The notes: generated from the sequence alone by a model not told the origin. Positions 35,401 through 50,400 are shown, counted from the first letter of the stretch. The stretch: 64,000 nt of DNA from Ophioderma brevispina (GCA_023653785.1 JAMKCH010035235.1:1-64000), one strand, 5' to 3'. Program-made: numbers and translations.

Positions 35401-38400
35401 CCATTCTACCTAGTTTTGGTTCTTACTTCTTAATAAGAATCTGATGTTTGGATTTATAAAATAACTCTCACTTACCACCTTGTTTCAATTTCACTCCTCA
35501 ATACTCTAAATCCAGATCATTCTTCCACTCTTTTTCTTTGAGCTGATCCACCTCCGGCTGCAGTGGTATTGCCTGCATATAAAAACAAGAAGACCAAGGT
35601 GATAACTCAAGAGTCTGGATCACAAAGGAGTGAGAGTTATTGTGTGGCTGGAAGTACTCTATCACACTAAACTCTTCAAAATGGCTTAACAATGTACATA
35701 TTAAAGATTTACCTAGGCTCCCGGACTACACCTTTCTGCAGTTCCCAAGTTTCTATAAATTTTTCAAATAAACACTCATCGGCAGATGCAAATAGTAGGA
35801 CTTGAAATTTTGGTATTGAGGAAAAATTTTTATGATTTTGGCATAAATACTACCACCACTTACAAAAGTATGTCTACTGAGCATTCTGGAGTGATCCTTT
35901 TCTGCACCACATAAAAATGACTGATGCGCTTATTTTGTTTTGTAAATGCAATAGACAATGGTGTACCCCATAATCCATTTCAAACTGATGCATATGTGAA
36001 AGGACACTCTGTGGCTTTAGCACTTGCTGTGACTACCACAGCTACAATGTGTCTTTGATCAGCTTGTGCTGCGAGTATGCATTTTGTGTCCAGGCACACG
36101 CCCCTGTAGCCATGTTATATTGTGTAATAGCACATGGCTAGGAACCAATGAAATTGTGCAAACTATCTCAAGTGTTTAAGAATATGTAATCAAGAAACAA
36201 TAGGACACATATTCCGCCTTTGTACCTCCTACAGAGGATATTATGTTGGCTACAACTCAGTGCAAATGACTAACCTTCATGCCATGCCGATAAAGTAACT
36301 CTCAAACCATGTTAAAACACCACTTTGAATAACCTATCAATAATCGTCTTGAATTTTATTTGCAAAGAGAAGAACCCCTTGTACCATTCTTTATTTTAAG
36401 CTCTGGGCTTTCAGCTTCCTACCTTTTCTTCAGCCATTTCTTTGTCCAGGGTTGCCATCTCAATGGTTTCTGCCACTTCTGAAATCTCATCTTGAAATCG
36501 CTCTTTGGCTTCCACAGCTTCACGTGCTTCCTACATCAGGTAAAGACACAATGCAAAGATTAATAAATGATTCTTCCCTCTAAGTCATATTTTTATCATT
36601 TTTTTAACTTTAAAACAGCATAAATTTAAGTCACTTGTTCTAGACTGGACATGAGGCTAAAGAAATTAATATCCTCTGCATATTTTTTGATTTGAAACCA
36701 CATTCAAGATGTTGGTGGGCTATACAATCCCAGCTGGCATTCCCCATTGTCTTTGATAATTAATTCCCTTGCTTCGATGAAAGTACTGCTACACACTATA
36801 TTACCCATGCCAGCAATGAACTCAGGCTATTAGACTTCAAATGAACAGTGGACACTGCCTTTCCTAATACTATAAACCTTTCATAGACTCAAATGACAAT
36901 ACAATAACAGTCAAAGAGAATATTATTGTTGTTGGCACTTGGCACTTGAGAGACAATACAACTACCTCATCCTTATATTGCAAGTTGTTGTTAACTATCT
37001 CTGCTGTGTTTCATTTGCATACTAACATTTTGTACTCTTTAACTGTCCTTCTCATCTCAGCTTTTGCTTCTACATCCTGGTCCTTGAACTCCAGCAACTG
37101 TTAAAAAGAATGATTACATGTTAGATATATTGTTGTCAAATGTCAATCCATCTTAAAATGCATGTACTAAACTAGAAGTCTAACATTTTTGACATACAAA
37201 TCATTCATTATGATCAGCTAGCTCATGACAGGAATCTTTAGATGAGGTAAATAAAAATATACTAAAGGGAAGATATCCTTACCTGCTGAATTTGGATTTT
37301 CATTTTTTCTGCTTCCCTCAGTTTGCCCTTATCCTCAGCCCTCTTAACCTTCAGTGTATCTAGCTTCTCCTGCAGATCCTTGACTTCCAGACGTAGCAAC
37401 TCTACCTCTTCAGAATCTCCAGTTGAAGGGACACTACTGGTGTCAGTTATTGGAGCAGACTCTACAGGCGTGGTCACCGTCTTGACGGCCGATGCTGGTT
37501 TCGGGATGCCAGAATCGCCAGGCTGAAGGTGAAAAGGCAAGGTTAAAAATAAAAACACCAGTGAGTGAGAAAGCAATTTGGTTTCCATGTCCAACTCAAA
37601 ACCAAACTAGTTACTCACCTTCTGTATTCATTCAAGTCTTGCAAAGAGAAAGCAAAATTTCATCAACAAGTAAATAAATGATCACCAAACAAACCTTGAG
37701 TACTCACCAGGTGGTTTTGATTCTACTGACTTCACTTAACCAGCAGATCCCAAATATATAACAAAGTCCATAAGTCCACACACAAGCTTTCAAACAATGT
37801 AAATGCTTCTACTTGCTTGTGGCGAGTATGCATCATGTATGCATTGATCTCAATTCTTAAAGGGAGCATTAAGGATCTTAAACAATACTCTCAAATTTCA
37901 TATTATAACACATGATTTGAGATCTTGATATGGTTGGATTATTTTACTTTTAATGACCTAAAACTTCCCTCCATTGGTTTAGCATTAAATTGAGGGTTGA
38001 CATTCAGAAGGATCTTTTGGCCATTTTGACACCAAAATAACCCTTAATACCCACAGATTCTTCAAACCATAAACCTAGCTCTACTTCCTACTATATATAA
38101 AGCACAAATAGCACTTTACCACATCTCAATGGAGACCAACAGAAGGTCTTAACTCTTGATTTTTTCGTCAGCCCTCGAAATGACCTAAATATCTTGAAAT
38201 AAGTTTTTCTAATTAAAATATGGGGATGCCCACTCTTACCCTTGCCATACAGGTAGAAACCAGATTCTTCATATCAATCTTCAGGCTTTTTGGACTTAAA
38301 AGTGAAAGTTTTGGGCATAATATTTTGCTTTTAAAGAGCAGAATTAAGTTTTGTCACATTTTCTACAGAAATCACACAAGTATAAATTTTGATGCACTAC

Positions 38401-41400
38401 CTACATACAGAGAGGTATAACTACTTTTCAGTTGCCCAACATTATACCAGAAGTATTCAAGAAAAAGTTCCCACATAGGCCTAGATGATCAATTTATTTT
38501 TATTCAATTGTCTACATTTGCTATTAAGAACACTGCATGTGTGTATGATAAAATATCACCAGAGTAAGAGAAACATCAATTATATATATTTGTGACCTGC
38601 TCTGACAAAGCCAGAAATGAAGTCGTGATTTTGTCATTTTGACCTGGTTGTCAAATCTCTCATCAGCTCAACTAGCCAGTCTTGAAAGTCACAGCAGCCT
38701 TTTGTTACATACTACCAGTTGTGTAAGAGACTAAGCCTGAATACATTAGCTTACCAGGGGGTAGGACACGACCTGCTCGATCTGGACATTGGGGATTTCC
38801 AAACGGTAATTTAAGGGAACTGTTACGTGCATTTACTATGGCAGTCTCTGTCTCAGTGACATTACAAAATCAACTCTTAAACCTTAGTTCAAAAGATCTT
38901 AGTAATATCATGATAATTTAGGAAAAAATTATTAATGCCAAAATCCGCCGAGGTTAGTGGATTAACCTCGCTGCAAAACAGTGTAATTTCCAATGGTCAT
39001 TTAAGATTTAAATATTCATGACCAGGCCTAGTCTTTAGTCAAGTCTGTGTGTAACTGTTCAATATGCGTAAGAGCGCCCTCCTCCGGTAAGTCTTTGAAA
39101 AAGACTAGCACCCAGAAGTTGATGCTGTGTTGAATTCGCTGTTGCTGTTAGGTTGGCATGTCCTACCCCCCTGTAGCTTACCTATGGCATCAAAGACAGG
39201 TTTAGGCTTAGTCTCTTACTCAACCAATGGTATAACAAAAATACTGGTGCAGCTTTCAAAACAAGCTAGTTGGATTGCCTACTATTCAACATGTGGGTAT
39301 GTAATATTCTACTGCAGAAGCAGTTGAATTTGCTGGAATGGACAATTTTGAAATTAACAGAAAAACCTTGAGGTTTGAGTAAATCATAATCTGAGCTTGA
39401 ATTACTTGTCAAAATGGTGTTGCTGTTGATAATTTTGTTTTATTCTGGTTTTATCAATAAGTGAGACTTTCAAACAGCTGTGACAGATCAAAAGCTTTGA
39501 TCTTTTCATGGTTGTGTTGCAAATACAGCCTTGCAACTCAAAATTAATTGGCAAGTTGTTAATTTTTGTGCAGAGCAGATCATATTTGAAAAGATTGTAA
39601 AGCCTGCCTATTCAGTACCAAATAAACTATAGAAAATAAGAATCTTCCCCCATGCTTCTTCAGTAGATACAAATTGAGACTGTTTAAAACCCAGCTATTG
39701 AGAAGAATCTACGACAGATTATAGATGACAGAAATGTTTTTGTACTATACACACGAAAGAGTGCACAATCAAATTCTGACTAGTATTGAATCATGTTCCT
39801 CCTATTGCACATCCATGAAACACTCACATTGTGCGCCATTTGATGACAGTTTTGTCAGGTGCCAAACACTTTCTTGTAATTCTATGCTGACTACAACTAC
39901 AAAATCTGCTGGAGATCCATGCTCCTATAAACTGTTACCTGAATTTGGACCTTGTTATGTAATCTTTCTGTGGTACTTTTTGGTGGTTATCCGTCCTCTT
40001 TTGGCAAATCCAGGAGAAAGTAGTTGAAGGGATGCTTCCCATACAAGACGTGTTGCATAACCCAACAAAAGTATGAGTACGACCCTCTGCTTTTATACCA
40101 TAAAAGAATTAGTAAAATTTAATAGAACTACTGGCCGGCAAACACCCAGAAAGCTTGAGGAAAATATCTTGAATACAACTGATATTTTTTCCACTTATTC
40201 CAATTTCCACAATAGTAAACAGTGATATCGAAAGTAAAAAATTCTTAATTTACAGACTTTCCCACCCCTTTAAAATACATACAAGATGTGTTGTATAGGC
40301 TGACAGAAAATATACCAGTCTAACTCTGTGCTTTTGTACCATATAAAGAATTAGTTGTTTACATGTATATGTTAAATAGAAAAAAAAAAAAAAAAACTGG
40401 CCCAACAACCCACACACGGCCTGAGGTGGAATATCTTGAATACCACCGATATTATCCCCATTCATTTCATTCACACATTGCATCAGATTCAGTCAAGATT
40501 CCTAATCATTGCTTCTTCCAAAATACATCTGGGTAGTATTAATAAAGGTGCAACGAGATATTGTGAGGCACGCAAATATTGTGTCATAATTGGTAATTTC
40601 ATATAGACTAAGACACCCACAATAGATTTCTTACCTTGTTAAAATTTGGCACATAATGTCTTAAAAGAGAGAAAAACAGTGCTTTATGATTTACTTTATA
40701 TTTCAATACAAACATAGGCTGAATTTGATTTTCTCCTATACGAAATTAGAAAATTGCACATTTTATACCAATAACACTTTTTCAGCTTTAATCTGTCAGT
40801 TGGGGATATTTTTGATAGAAAGCTTTAACACCAGTGCCAAAATCAGAAATTTTTCACATTTTTTAGGGACCCCTGTGTATTTACTCTCTCGTTGCACCTT
40901 TAACATGCGTTTGTAACAGATCATGTTGGAGTTTCCAGGGACACTTTGGTCACTCAGCTTATCTATCTTATCAATCCCCCAAAAGTGTAACCCCGTTGTA
41001 TGTGTACAGTAGTGTGTTAATTCTCCAGAACTAAATTTGGAGCTATTTCCCGAAGTTGTCTATTATAGAAGGTAGTTAAAGTGTAGAGCATACCAGAATA
41101 ATAGCTACTCTTTACGTTGCAACCAGCAGCTTACACAAGGCTAAGTAGACAACTTGAGGCTGCTTTATCAAAATCCCCTTTGTTTACACTTTTTCAAAAA
41201 TTCCTAAATTATCCCGATGATTTGTTCCAACACGTTGCTAAACGGGACCAAATCTGCATAACGAATGCACGGAAATCAAGCCCATTTTAGGCCAAAGTTA
41301 GGCCAAAGTTTATCTTGAATACTTTGAACCAAAGGGAGCAACTGTGACCCGATATTTTACCAAAATATAAACAAAAAACAAATGTCAAGCAATGGGACTA

Positions 41401-44400
41401 AACTGTTAGGCAGTATGTGTCCACGATTTTGCTGACTTTCGAAATTGCATAAGATTGATCTTTTAATTACAACTAATATACATGATTATGTACTTACATA
41501 AATACCAGGAATATATAATCAGACTCAAATAAAATAGGGTGAGAACTAGGAATTGGATGGGTGACAAACAGGGATTAACCACCCAATTATGGCTCAATTT
41601 TTGGGAGGGGGTTCATCCCCTGGATTTTCAAGGTTTAACCTGAACTTTCAACCTTGAGCACAATCCTACCCTAACCCTCCTCACTTAGGATGAAACAAAT
41701 CAAGGCAAATGTGTCAATAAGTAGAATGCATGGTGATAGTCTGTTGAAGGATCCAGTTTTTAAACCCTGTTTAAAGTGCTATTTTAGTTTGGGATTTACT
41801 CTACCTTTCCACACCATTTTTTACAGGAGAATTTTAACGGTAGATCAAAAACAGGGATAGCACTAACATAGTAAGTCCCCCTCCAAACACTAACATTAAG
41901 ATAGAGGAATAGCCCCCGTTTAATCCAGCTTGACCCGTGCACTCTACTGAAAGTGAGATTCATGTTTACTACACTTAATTCCAGGGTGTCTCAACAATTG
42001 TCAATTTAGAAAAGAGTGGTCTGAATGTCAAAGAAAAATGTTCCAAAACGGTTTTCAACTTAAAAAATATTTCACCTTTGAATCATTCACTTTCTCATTA
42101 ATCATGTCTGTCAATGAAAAAGCAACTTCAACACACATAGATAAATATGTGTTTACCGACAAGAAAATATTGTTAAGAATGCAAGTTTAACATGTTACTT
42201 CATGAAAATAATACAAGTTTACTTTTGGTACAATTGTGTATGTTTTTATTAAGTTTAAGCACATCATTTTGGGACACCCTGTATATATACATCAAGGTCA
42301 GAATGGGACACTATACTAAGGCGGGAGGCTTGTTCTGTAGATTATGCACATGTAACAATCAATCATGGAACCACCACAACTAAACAAATGTACCTCAATT
42401 CTGGGAAATGACATAAGTTCTGTATATAATATGAAGTTTACAAGAGAGTCTCAGTAGAAGACATTTACAAGAGGTTCATGAGCGTTGGAAGATGTACTAG
42501 GGCTGCAGAAAGTTGCTTCAATGAGAACAAATTAATCTTGCCTTAAATGTGGTATGACCAGGCCGTAACCAGGATTTTTTTTTAGGGGGGGCGATTTTTT
42601 TTCAATAGGGGGACTTTTCCCAACAAATGCAAAGGTGGGGGGGGGTCGTGGTGAATTTGCAAAAGTGGGAATTTTAAAAATGTTACCTTTTTTTCAAAAA
42701 CAAAGCATAACCCCCAAATTGTTTGCCCTTTTTAGGGGTTTGGGGGGCTTTTTGGAATTGGGGGGGGGTCTGCCCCCACGTCCCTTTCCCCTGGTTACAG
42801 GTCCCTGTGGTATGACATTCTGTAGGCCATAAGCATATGAATGGATCTTTGTACCATTTAACACTCACAAATACAAGGTACAGATACATAACCATATAGT
42901 TTGCAATGTTAGCTGTACAAAAGGTCAGCACCACATACTTGACCTCTATAGCAAGAAAACAATGGTTTGTCAATTGGAAAACGTTTGGATTTGTTTGGAA
43001 ACAATTGGTTTTAGTGTACTTCATGGAGCGAAACCAATCGGGTACTTTTCAGAATTTTTGCATAAAAATTGACCAAGCTGGGCCAAGATTTCCAGTCACA
43101 CGCACACAGAAGGATGTGATTGGATTTGTTATACAAACAATACATTGAATAGGGGAAGGGGTTAACTTAAATGATTGTGTGTGAGCAAAGCGTGTGTGTG
43201 CAAAGCCAATTAAGGTATTAGCCGATCGATCGATTAGGTAGATTTCATGAATGAACGGCGACTCACATGGTCATTAAGAAGATGTAGGTGGCTCTATCTA
43301 TTCTCACCTTCCCTGGATCAACCAATTATGCCTATTAACGATACAAAACTGAAGTACCCGAAAGCATTGGTAAAGTATATGCTCATGGCAAACGCAGATA
43401 GCCATTAAACAAATTAAAGTAGCCATCCATTACATGTTCCAATATGTTTTGCTAGTTTTGATCCATATTGTTCCATTCCAGGGGTATCAGACCTTGTGTC
43501 ACACGCAACAGTAATGGTTGGAATAGATCGATGATATGCAATGCATGGCAGTGACATCTTAATTAGCACGCGGCCTTGATTTGTTGGTGGTAGAGGATTC
43601 TTTCACAGTTCTACATTGCGTGTGTACACAATGGGTAGCGGTGGCCCGCGGCAAACCTGACTCCGTTATAAATATGTTGAGTGTCCGATAAAAAGTTTGT
43701 TAGTGCATGGCAGGTCATTCTGCAGCCCTAACATACATGTTCATTCAACGAAAGGATTACCTCAAGTGAATTGATCACTTCTTGTGGTTTAGTTGCAATA
43801 GGTTGCATAGGTGTCTGAGTTGGAGCCATAAATATTGGGGCTTTCTACATGGATTTACCAACAAAAAAAAGTAAAAAACATTTAGTAAGAAGTGGTGAGA
43901 TTTGTTAATCTCACATCGGAAATTGCTTTTGTAATTACTGAAATACATTTGTGGTGTTTCTTGACTATTTCTACTGAAGTGGTATCATATTAATTTGACA
44001 CATTAACATCTGTTAGCTCCATGTAGTTAGCTCCATTTTGTCAATGTGTAAAGAGCTATATCCAAAAAGATAAGGCTTAAAAAATGAAAATGTTTGTCTC
44101 AAAGTTTGTGAGGAATTCAAAATTTTAGATGGCATGAATATTGAAATTTCCTATTATGTGTGATACTTTTTACAATGGGTTAAATTTGGAATCTATGGCA
44201 ATAAGGTAAAATGGGCCTTTCTATTTGAAATCCAGGGATGAGTTCCATATGTACAGCCCTCTTTAAAATTCTACATGAAACAAGTTCTTTTATGGCCTAA
44301 CACTAGCCAAAACCCTGAAACAAGGCAAAAATTAAAAAAAAGATTTTTTATTTGCCTTGCAAAAAAAATAATACAACAGAAAGTGTTACTAATATTTCTG

Positions 44401-47400
44401 GTATTTTACTGATAAGTAGCCTTTGAGACAAACATTTTTGTAGCCATTTAGCATGAAAATTATCCCAGATATTGTGACACCTTGCTAAGAAAAAAACACT
44501 ATAAATTTTTATTTATTCTAATGCATGACCTGATTAAATAAATAGGACAATTTTGCCAGTTATTTTTGAGTTATGAGCTGATTTTAACCTTCTAATCTAT
44601 GCGTTTTAATGGTAAAATAAGTAGCAATTTAAGTAAAGTATAACTTTCCCATTTTTTTGTCATATGATATTTGAAAGGAGTTTAGATAAAACATCAGGTG
44701 ATAGCACATCACCATCATGTTATTAAAATATTACAAATTACTGAGCATCGTCATTAATTTCACTTGACCAGGTCAAACATATTTCAGTGCTCGAGTGTAT
44801 TCAATATGTATAGTGTCATCATCACTTAAATAAGTTCCTCATCCTCTAATTCTGAATTCTTACCAAGGCACAGAAAAGATGTTTGTTTGATGAAGCACGT
44901 GGAAAGCAGAATGGTTTGTTGGTTGATTGGTTGTTTGATTGGGTTTGTTGGGACCTAAATATTACACAAAATCAATCACAACCACAAGAGAGCATTTCAA
45001 ATTCTGTCTTTCATGATATCATATCATCAGTTGCCACAGTGCAAACCCTTCATACACATTGAGATGCAGCACAGGTTATACAAATTTATGTATTCTGATG
45101 CCATAAAAGTCCATGGGACTGCGAATATGATTATTGAGTACAAAAGCAAGTTGTTTCTGAAGTAAAACCATATTCACTACAATAAAATCAAATATTACAG
45201 TCAGGTTATGTTTTCTCTCCGATACAGATACAGCTTATACCAAACAAGCATTTTTCAGGCCTAAGAATATGTAAAAACAACTTAATTTTGCACACAATGC
45301 ACTACTCTGGATTTAAAAAGTCTTTCTTAACTGTCCTGAATTAGATCTAATTTTGTTGATGCATTGCCCTCCATGACTCAACTGAAATTTTCAAATTGGC
45401 AAAAAACATTTTAATGCAAAAATGAGTACCGACCTTAATTTTGGATCTTTCTGAAAGAATGTTTGTCCTTTCAAACAATTATCTCATTTAAAATAAAATT
45501 TATGCCAAAATTTACACTTCTGAACAGCTATAAAGGTCAATTACAGTATTCTTATTATTAAACTGTTTTCCACACCCATATCAAAAGTCAAGTTTCATGA
45601 TGGATAAGTATTTAGGGAAAAATCAAAATCAAAACTGACATATTTCTTTTATTATTATTTAGGGCATACATCATATTTTTTTGGCCTTAAACATGCATTT
45701 ATTGCTGCAAATTAAGATGTTTAAGTATTTTTAAGACATTCTCAATACCTCTACAGTCATTGGTAATGCATCTTGCACTGGAAGTTTGGGTTCCTTTGCC
45801 TTCTACATTCAACAGCGGATTTGCCAAAAAAGAAATGCAATCATTAAAGGTACTTGGAACGAAATACAGCAAAATCTGGCCTTGTTAAATTCAGAGTTAA
45901 AAAGTTAGATGAATCAATCTTGGACAAAATTTCTCTTCTACTTATAAATAAGTAATATAGCTTTCCCACTACCATATTGTCTATAATAAATGCATTATTG
46001 CTTCTACCATCAAAACCACAAGTTTGTTAATATTATATACTGTGCTAATATTGATGGTTAACCGTTAAACCGGCATTTTTTGTTTATATCTTGGGAATGA
46101 AATGGATTTGAGGGCTCAAATTTCAGGACGACAATGAGAAAAATATGGCCTTTCATCTAATATTAAAATCGATACTGCTTCCAGGTAAATGGGGGGGGGG
46201 AGGTCCCAAAGACGATCAGAACACGCACCTTTAATCACCTGTGATATTTCAGCAAATTGTTGTTCTAAATTTGAAATGAACTGTGTTGTTTAAATTGAGT
46301 TATTTCTACTACAATTATCCTGGTTAACTACATGAATGTAAATTGATATATTGTGGCCTGGTAAAAAAAGTTGATGTTTTAGCAATAGCAAGATGCAATA
46401 TTTCACAACATTTCTTATGTATTTTTATGTAGAAAAACAAAGTTCCTCTCCAAATGCCAAAATTTCCTGTGATGGATATTCCCAATTTCTCCTTTCTTTC
46501 AGGCCTGCACAAAACCTCTCATGTATATTTTTAAATCAAGTACATAAATAAATTTGATTTTTTTAATACTGTACTGACCCTAGTATAGTCCCACCTGTTT
46601 TTAACCTGAAATTAGCTTGAATTTAGGGGGTGGGATTATAATGGGATCTCCATCCTAACGTGAAACACATGCTCATCAACATTCAGCCTTTCAGAACTAA
46701 ACTTATTCCAGATATATTAGTGTGTCAAATGAGGTGTGTGATCAACAAAGACATGTAAATGAACTGAAGTATGAACCTAATTAATTTTGTAAAGAAAATC
46801 ACAAGAAGATGCTACCCAAACAGTAATGATTTTAACAAATATTGCATGTAATCTATTGCCTTCCAGCAAAAAAACTTATGGTGGGATTATAATAAGATTT
46901 TCCACTATTCTTCAAATTCTTTCAAAACTTGGGTGGGATCTGGGATTATAATCGAGCATGGGACTATACTCGGGTCAGTACAGTAATAAAATCCAATTCA
47001 TCAATAGCAGCCTTTTTAAATATAACATATCATAATACTAAATGCTCAGTACCTGAGTAGGAGTTGGTGGTTGTTCTTGTTTGCTATGTTTAGGCTCCTT
47101 CTTCTATAAGCAAAAGTGGATTGGCCAAAATGGAATACATTTAAAACCAAAACATTAATCATTCATTAGGAGTGGAGGTGATTGTAGTTACGTGATAAAC
47201 ATTATGTAGTAGGGTTATAAACGAGAATCCCATTCTAGAAGTTTGGGGAAGAAGGCTTCAAGATGGGTTCTATAGTTTTAAGGGTGCTGAATCTGAATTG
47301 GGGTCCAACCTAGGGGAAATTGGGGAACTTTTAAAATAAGGGGGTAAAAATTGTACAGGGGTAAAATTTGAATCAAGTCTAATTGTTGTTTAAAATGTAC

Positions 47401-50400
47401 ACCAATGTATTGGTCTCATTATAAGGAGTAAAAAAAGGTATAGTTTGTCTAGGTTGGGACCTTTAGTTAAACAGATACAGCCCTATTAAGGTTCAAGGTC
47501 ATTCTGGGGCAAAAAAATTCCAATGCTCAGATTTTGTTGAAACCAGTGTCAAATTATTGCCCTGGTCATACTGAAGCAGAAAATGAATTTCAATTCTTTG
47601 GGTGACACCTCTGTATACAATTAGAGGTCAAGTTTTGGTGACCCCTTAGACCATGTAGACCCTTGTTACATTTTGCTCACTAATTACGAAACCAAATGCC
47701 AAACATTGTAAAATAAGGCAAGACAAACAATTTGACACCGGTTTCAACAAAATCGGATCACTGGGTGACGTTTACCCCCAGCATGACCTTGAACCTTAAT
47801 TGGGCTGTATCTGTTTAACTAAAGGTCAGAACCTAGACAAACTATACCTTTTTTTAATCCTTACAATGAGGACAAATTTAAATTGGGTACAGTTTAAACA
47901 AATTTGACTTGATTTCAAATTTACCCCTGTACAAAATTTTACCCCCTTATTTTACAAAGTTCCCCACATTTTCCAGAGGTTGGACCCAAAAATTCTGATT
48001 CAGCACCCTTAAAACTATAGAAACACATCTTCAAACCTTCTTCCCCAAACTTCTAGAATGGGATTCTCGTTTATGACCCTACTAATGGCAAAGTTCCACT
48101 TCTATAAACTGGCACAGCTGTTGACAGTCTGAACATGAACTTTACCAATTTCCAATTCACAAAATACATTTTAACGATGTGAATTTGATTCCACTGCTAT
48201 GCATGTTGCTGATTAACTTTCAAACAGGTGGATGAGTTTCTTGCAATGGAGATGATCATATCAGCTAGCATAAGTTAATCTATCACTTTCACCATAATGC
48301 ACTGGGAGTTTTGCTGGTTTCTGACAACCTTGGATCCTTGCAAAAGAGAGAACCTCTTGAGGACCTCTCAAGTTACAATTTCAACCATAACTTTTGAATG
48401 GAAGCTCTAATTGTTATCAAACAAAAAGCAATAGAGATTTTCCTCAATTTCAATTTGTAGTTTTATTTTTAGCCTTCTGAAGGGTAAATACACCTGAAAT
48501 TCCTTAAAACTGATGCAACTGCTGGGATAGCCTATGCAATGTACCTCAAGATACTAAGAGCGTGTCTGCTTATGAATATCAAAAGGTGCCTTGGTCTTTA
48601 TGACATACTTATTGCAAATTAACTAAGAGAACATCCAAATCTTAAACTTAACCACACCTTCAACAATTTATGCACTTTCTTTATGCACTTGCTTGAAGGA
48701 AAGAAAATGCCTACAAATACAGAACCCTTTCCATGATAAATTAACAAAGCAAACAATTTGTTTATATACCTCGATAGCAATTTGTGTTGCCTCCTGTTTT
48801 GGATGTTTTGGTTCCTTTACCTTCTACAAGGTAACAGTGGATACGCACCAATGAAAAGATAACAAGCAACAAAATTTGGGGTATTGTAAACTTCAGTGTA
48901 CTGCTAGACATTTGTTGAAAAGAGGATGGTAAAAACAAAGCAGGGTAATACATGGTTATTTTACAAACTTACAAAACAATCCGTATAATGTATTTAAGGC
49001 AAGGCATCCATTCAAATCCTAAATATATCCAACTTCCAAATTTTCAATCAGGGATTTGTTTTGAGGATATCTCAATATATTGGGGATATGAACAGACACC
49101 TTGGCTAGATTTAACCAAACTTCTTTACAAATTAAGCCTCCAAGACCTGTACACATATATATGGATTAAAAAGAAATGTAGGAATATATTGAACATTATG
49201 CACTTGAATACAAGATAGGGAAAAACAATTAGTAGAGTAGTAAAGATTACTTTCTCAGTTCTCTGGTGATACATCATATGTTGTTATTCACTCTTTGCAC
49301 GTTTACACCATTTGCGGGGAGAGCCTCGGACTGGCAGCAATATGAATGGGAACACTTATGCAATAGTTCGATTCTTTCTAAACAAAACCAATGGCCTTGC
49401 AAGAGGTGAATGCAATGTTATATAACACACTCATCTAATCTAGTATCAGTTTGAGGCTCTAACTGCAAATGGCGAACTGTGCAAAGGACAAATACCGCTC
49501 TTTCAAAGCAAAAACAAATAAATTAAAAAAAAAAACACGATCACGAATGTGAAAAAAATACTAACTGAAATTGCAACTCTGTAATAAACAAGTAGAAATA
49601 AATAAGGAACCCAGTAAACAAAGAATAACTACCAATAAATATGCTTCAATTGATATATATAAATAGCAAAGCCCCTGTCAAGAAGACTATCTAAAGCTAC
49701 TAACTGTATCAGTACAGCTGGAAAGAGATCTACTAGAATCAGTTCCGTAGCATTGTTGAAGCCATTCTAAATCCAGTAATAACCAGAATTCACTAATAAG
49801 CATCTAGAAATTTGCCCATCAACTACAAGAATCTAAATAGGTTTTAAAAAGCACAACATTGTATATTCCACATTTGTAAGGTAAAGAAAAACATGATCCT
49901 CTTAACAGAACCAGGAAATAACCAAAGTTCATGGAAACTTTCTGTTCATTTCCAAAACAAAATATAAGAATCTACAACAGGGTTCCCACTTTGGTGTTTT
50001 AACGAGTCCACTGGACCCCATAATTTCCAAATGTTCAGAATTACCTGGTCAAGTGGAATATTTTGTGGTCCCGAGGCCAGCCTTCCAAATGTTTGTATGT
50101 AATACTACTAATCAGGACTTATCAGTTTCCAAATACATGGTAAGATTTCCTGATTTCTATTGTGTCTTTGGTGAAACTTTTGAGGTATCACATTTCCTTA
50201 TTTTAATGTTAACAAGTTGGTTTTCTGTCAGACAATACATTTAGTATAAATAGCAATTGCAATATTATGAATTTGGTTTTCCCACAATAAGCACTATCTT
50301 GAATGTTGCATTTAGCAGAAATATCATGTCTTTAAATTTTGCTTTTGAGGTTTGGAAACATATTTGGAGGTTTGAAAAAAAATCCTTTAGAGGCTTAGAA

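Noticed and set aside
37683..37735. Possible linker micro-exon with donor GTGAGTAC and SVESKPP frame
   Set aside because: No convincing acceptor, and the reading phase does not join the next exon.
38757..38803. Exon-like [14 protein letters not shown] frame before a GTAAGC donor
   Set aside because: No polypyrimidine tract or in-phase acceptor, and no similarity to dynactin.
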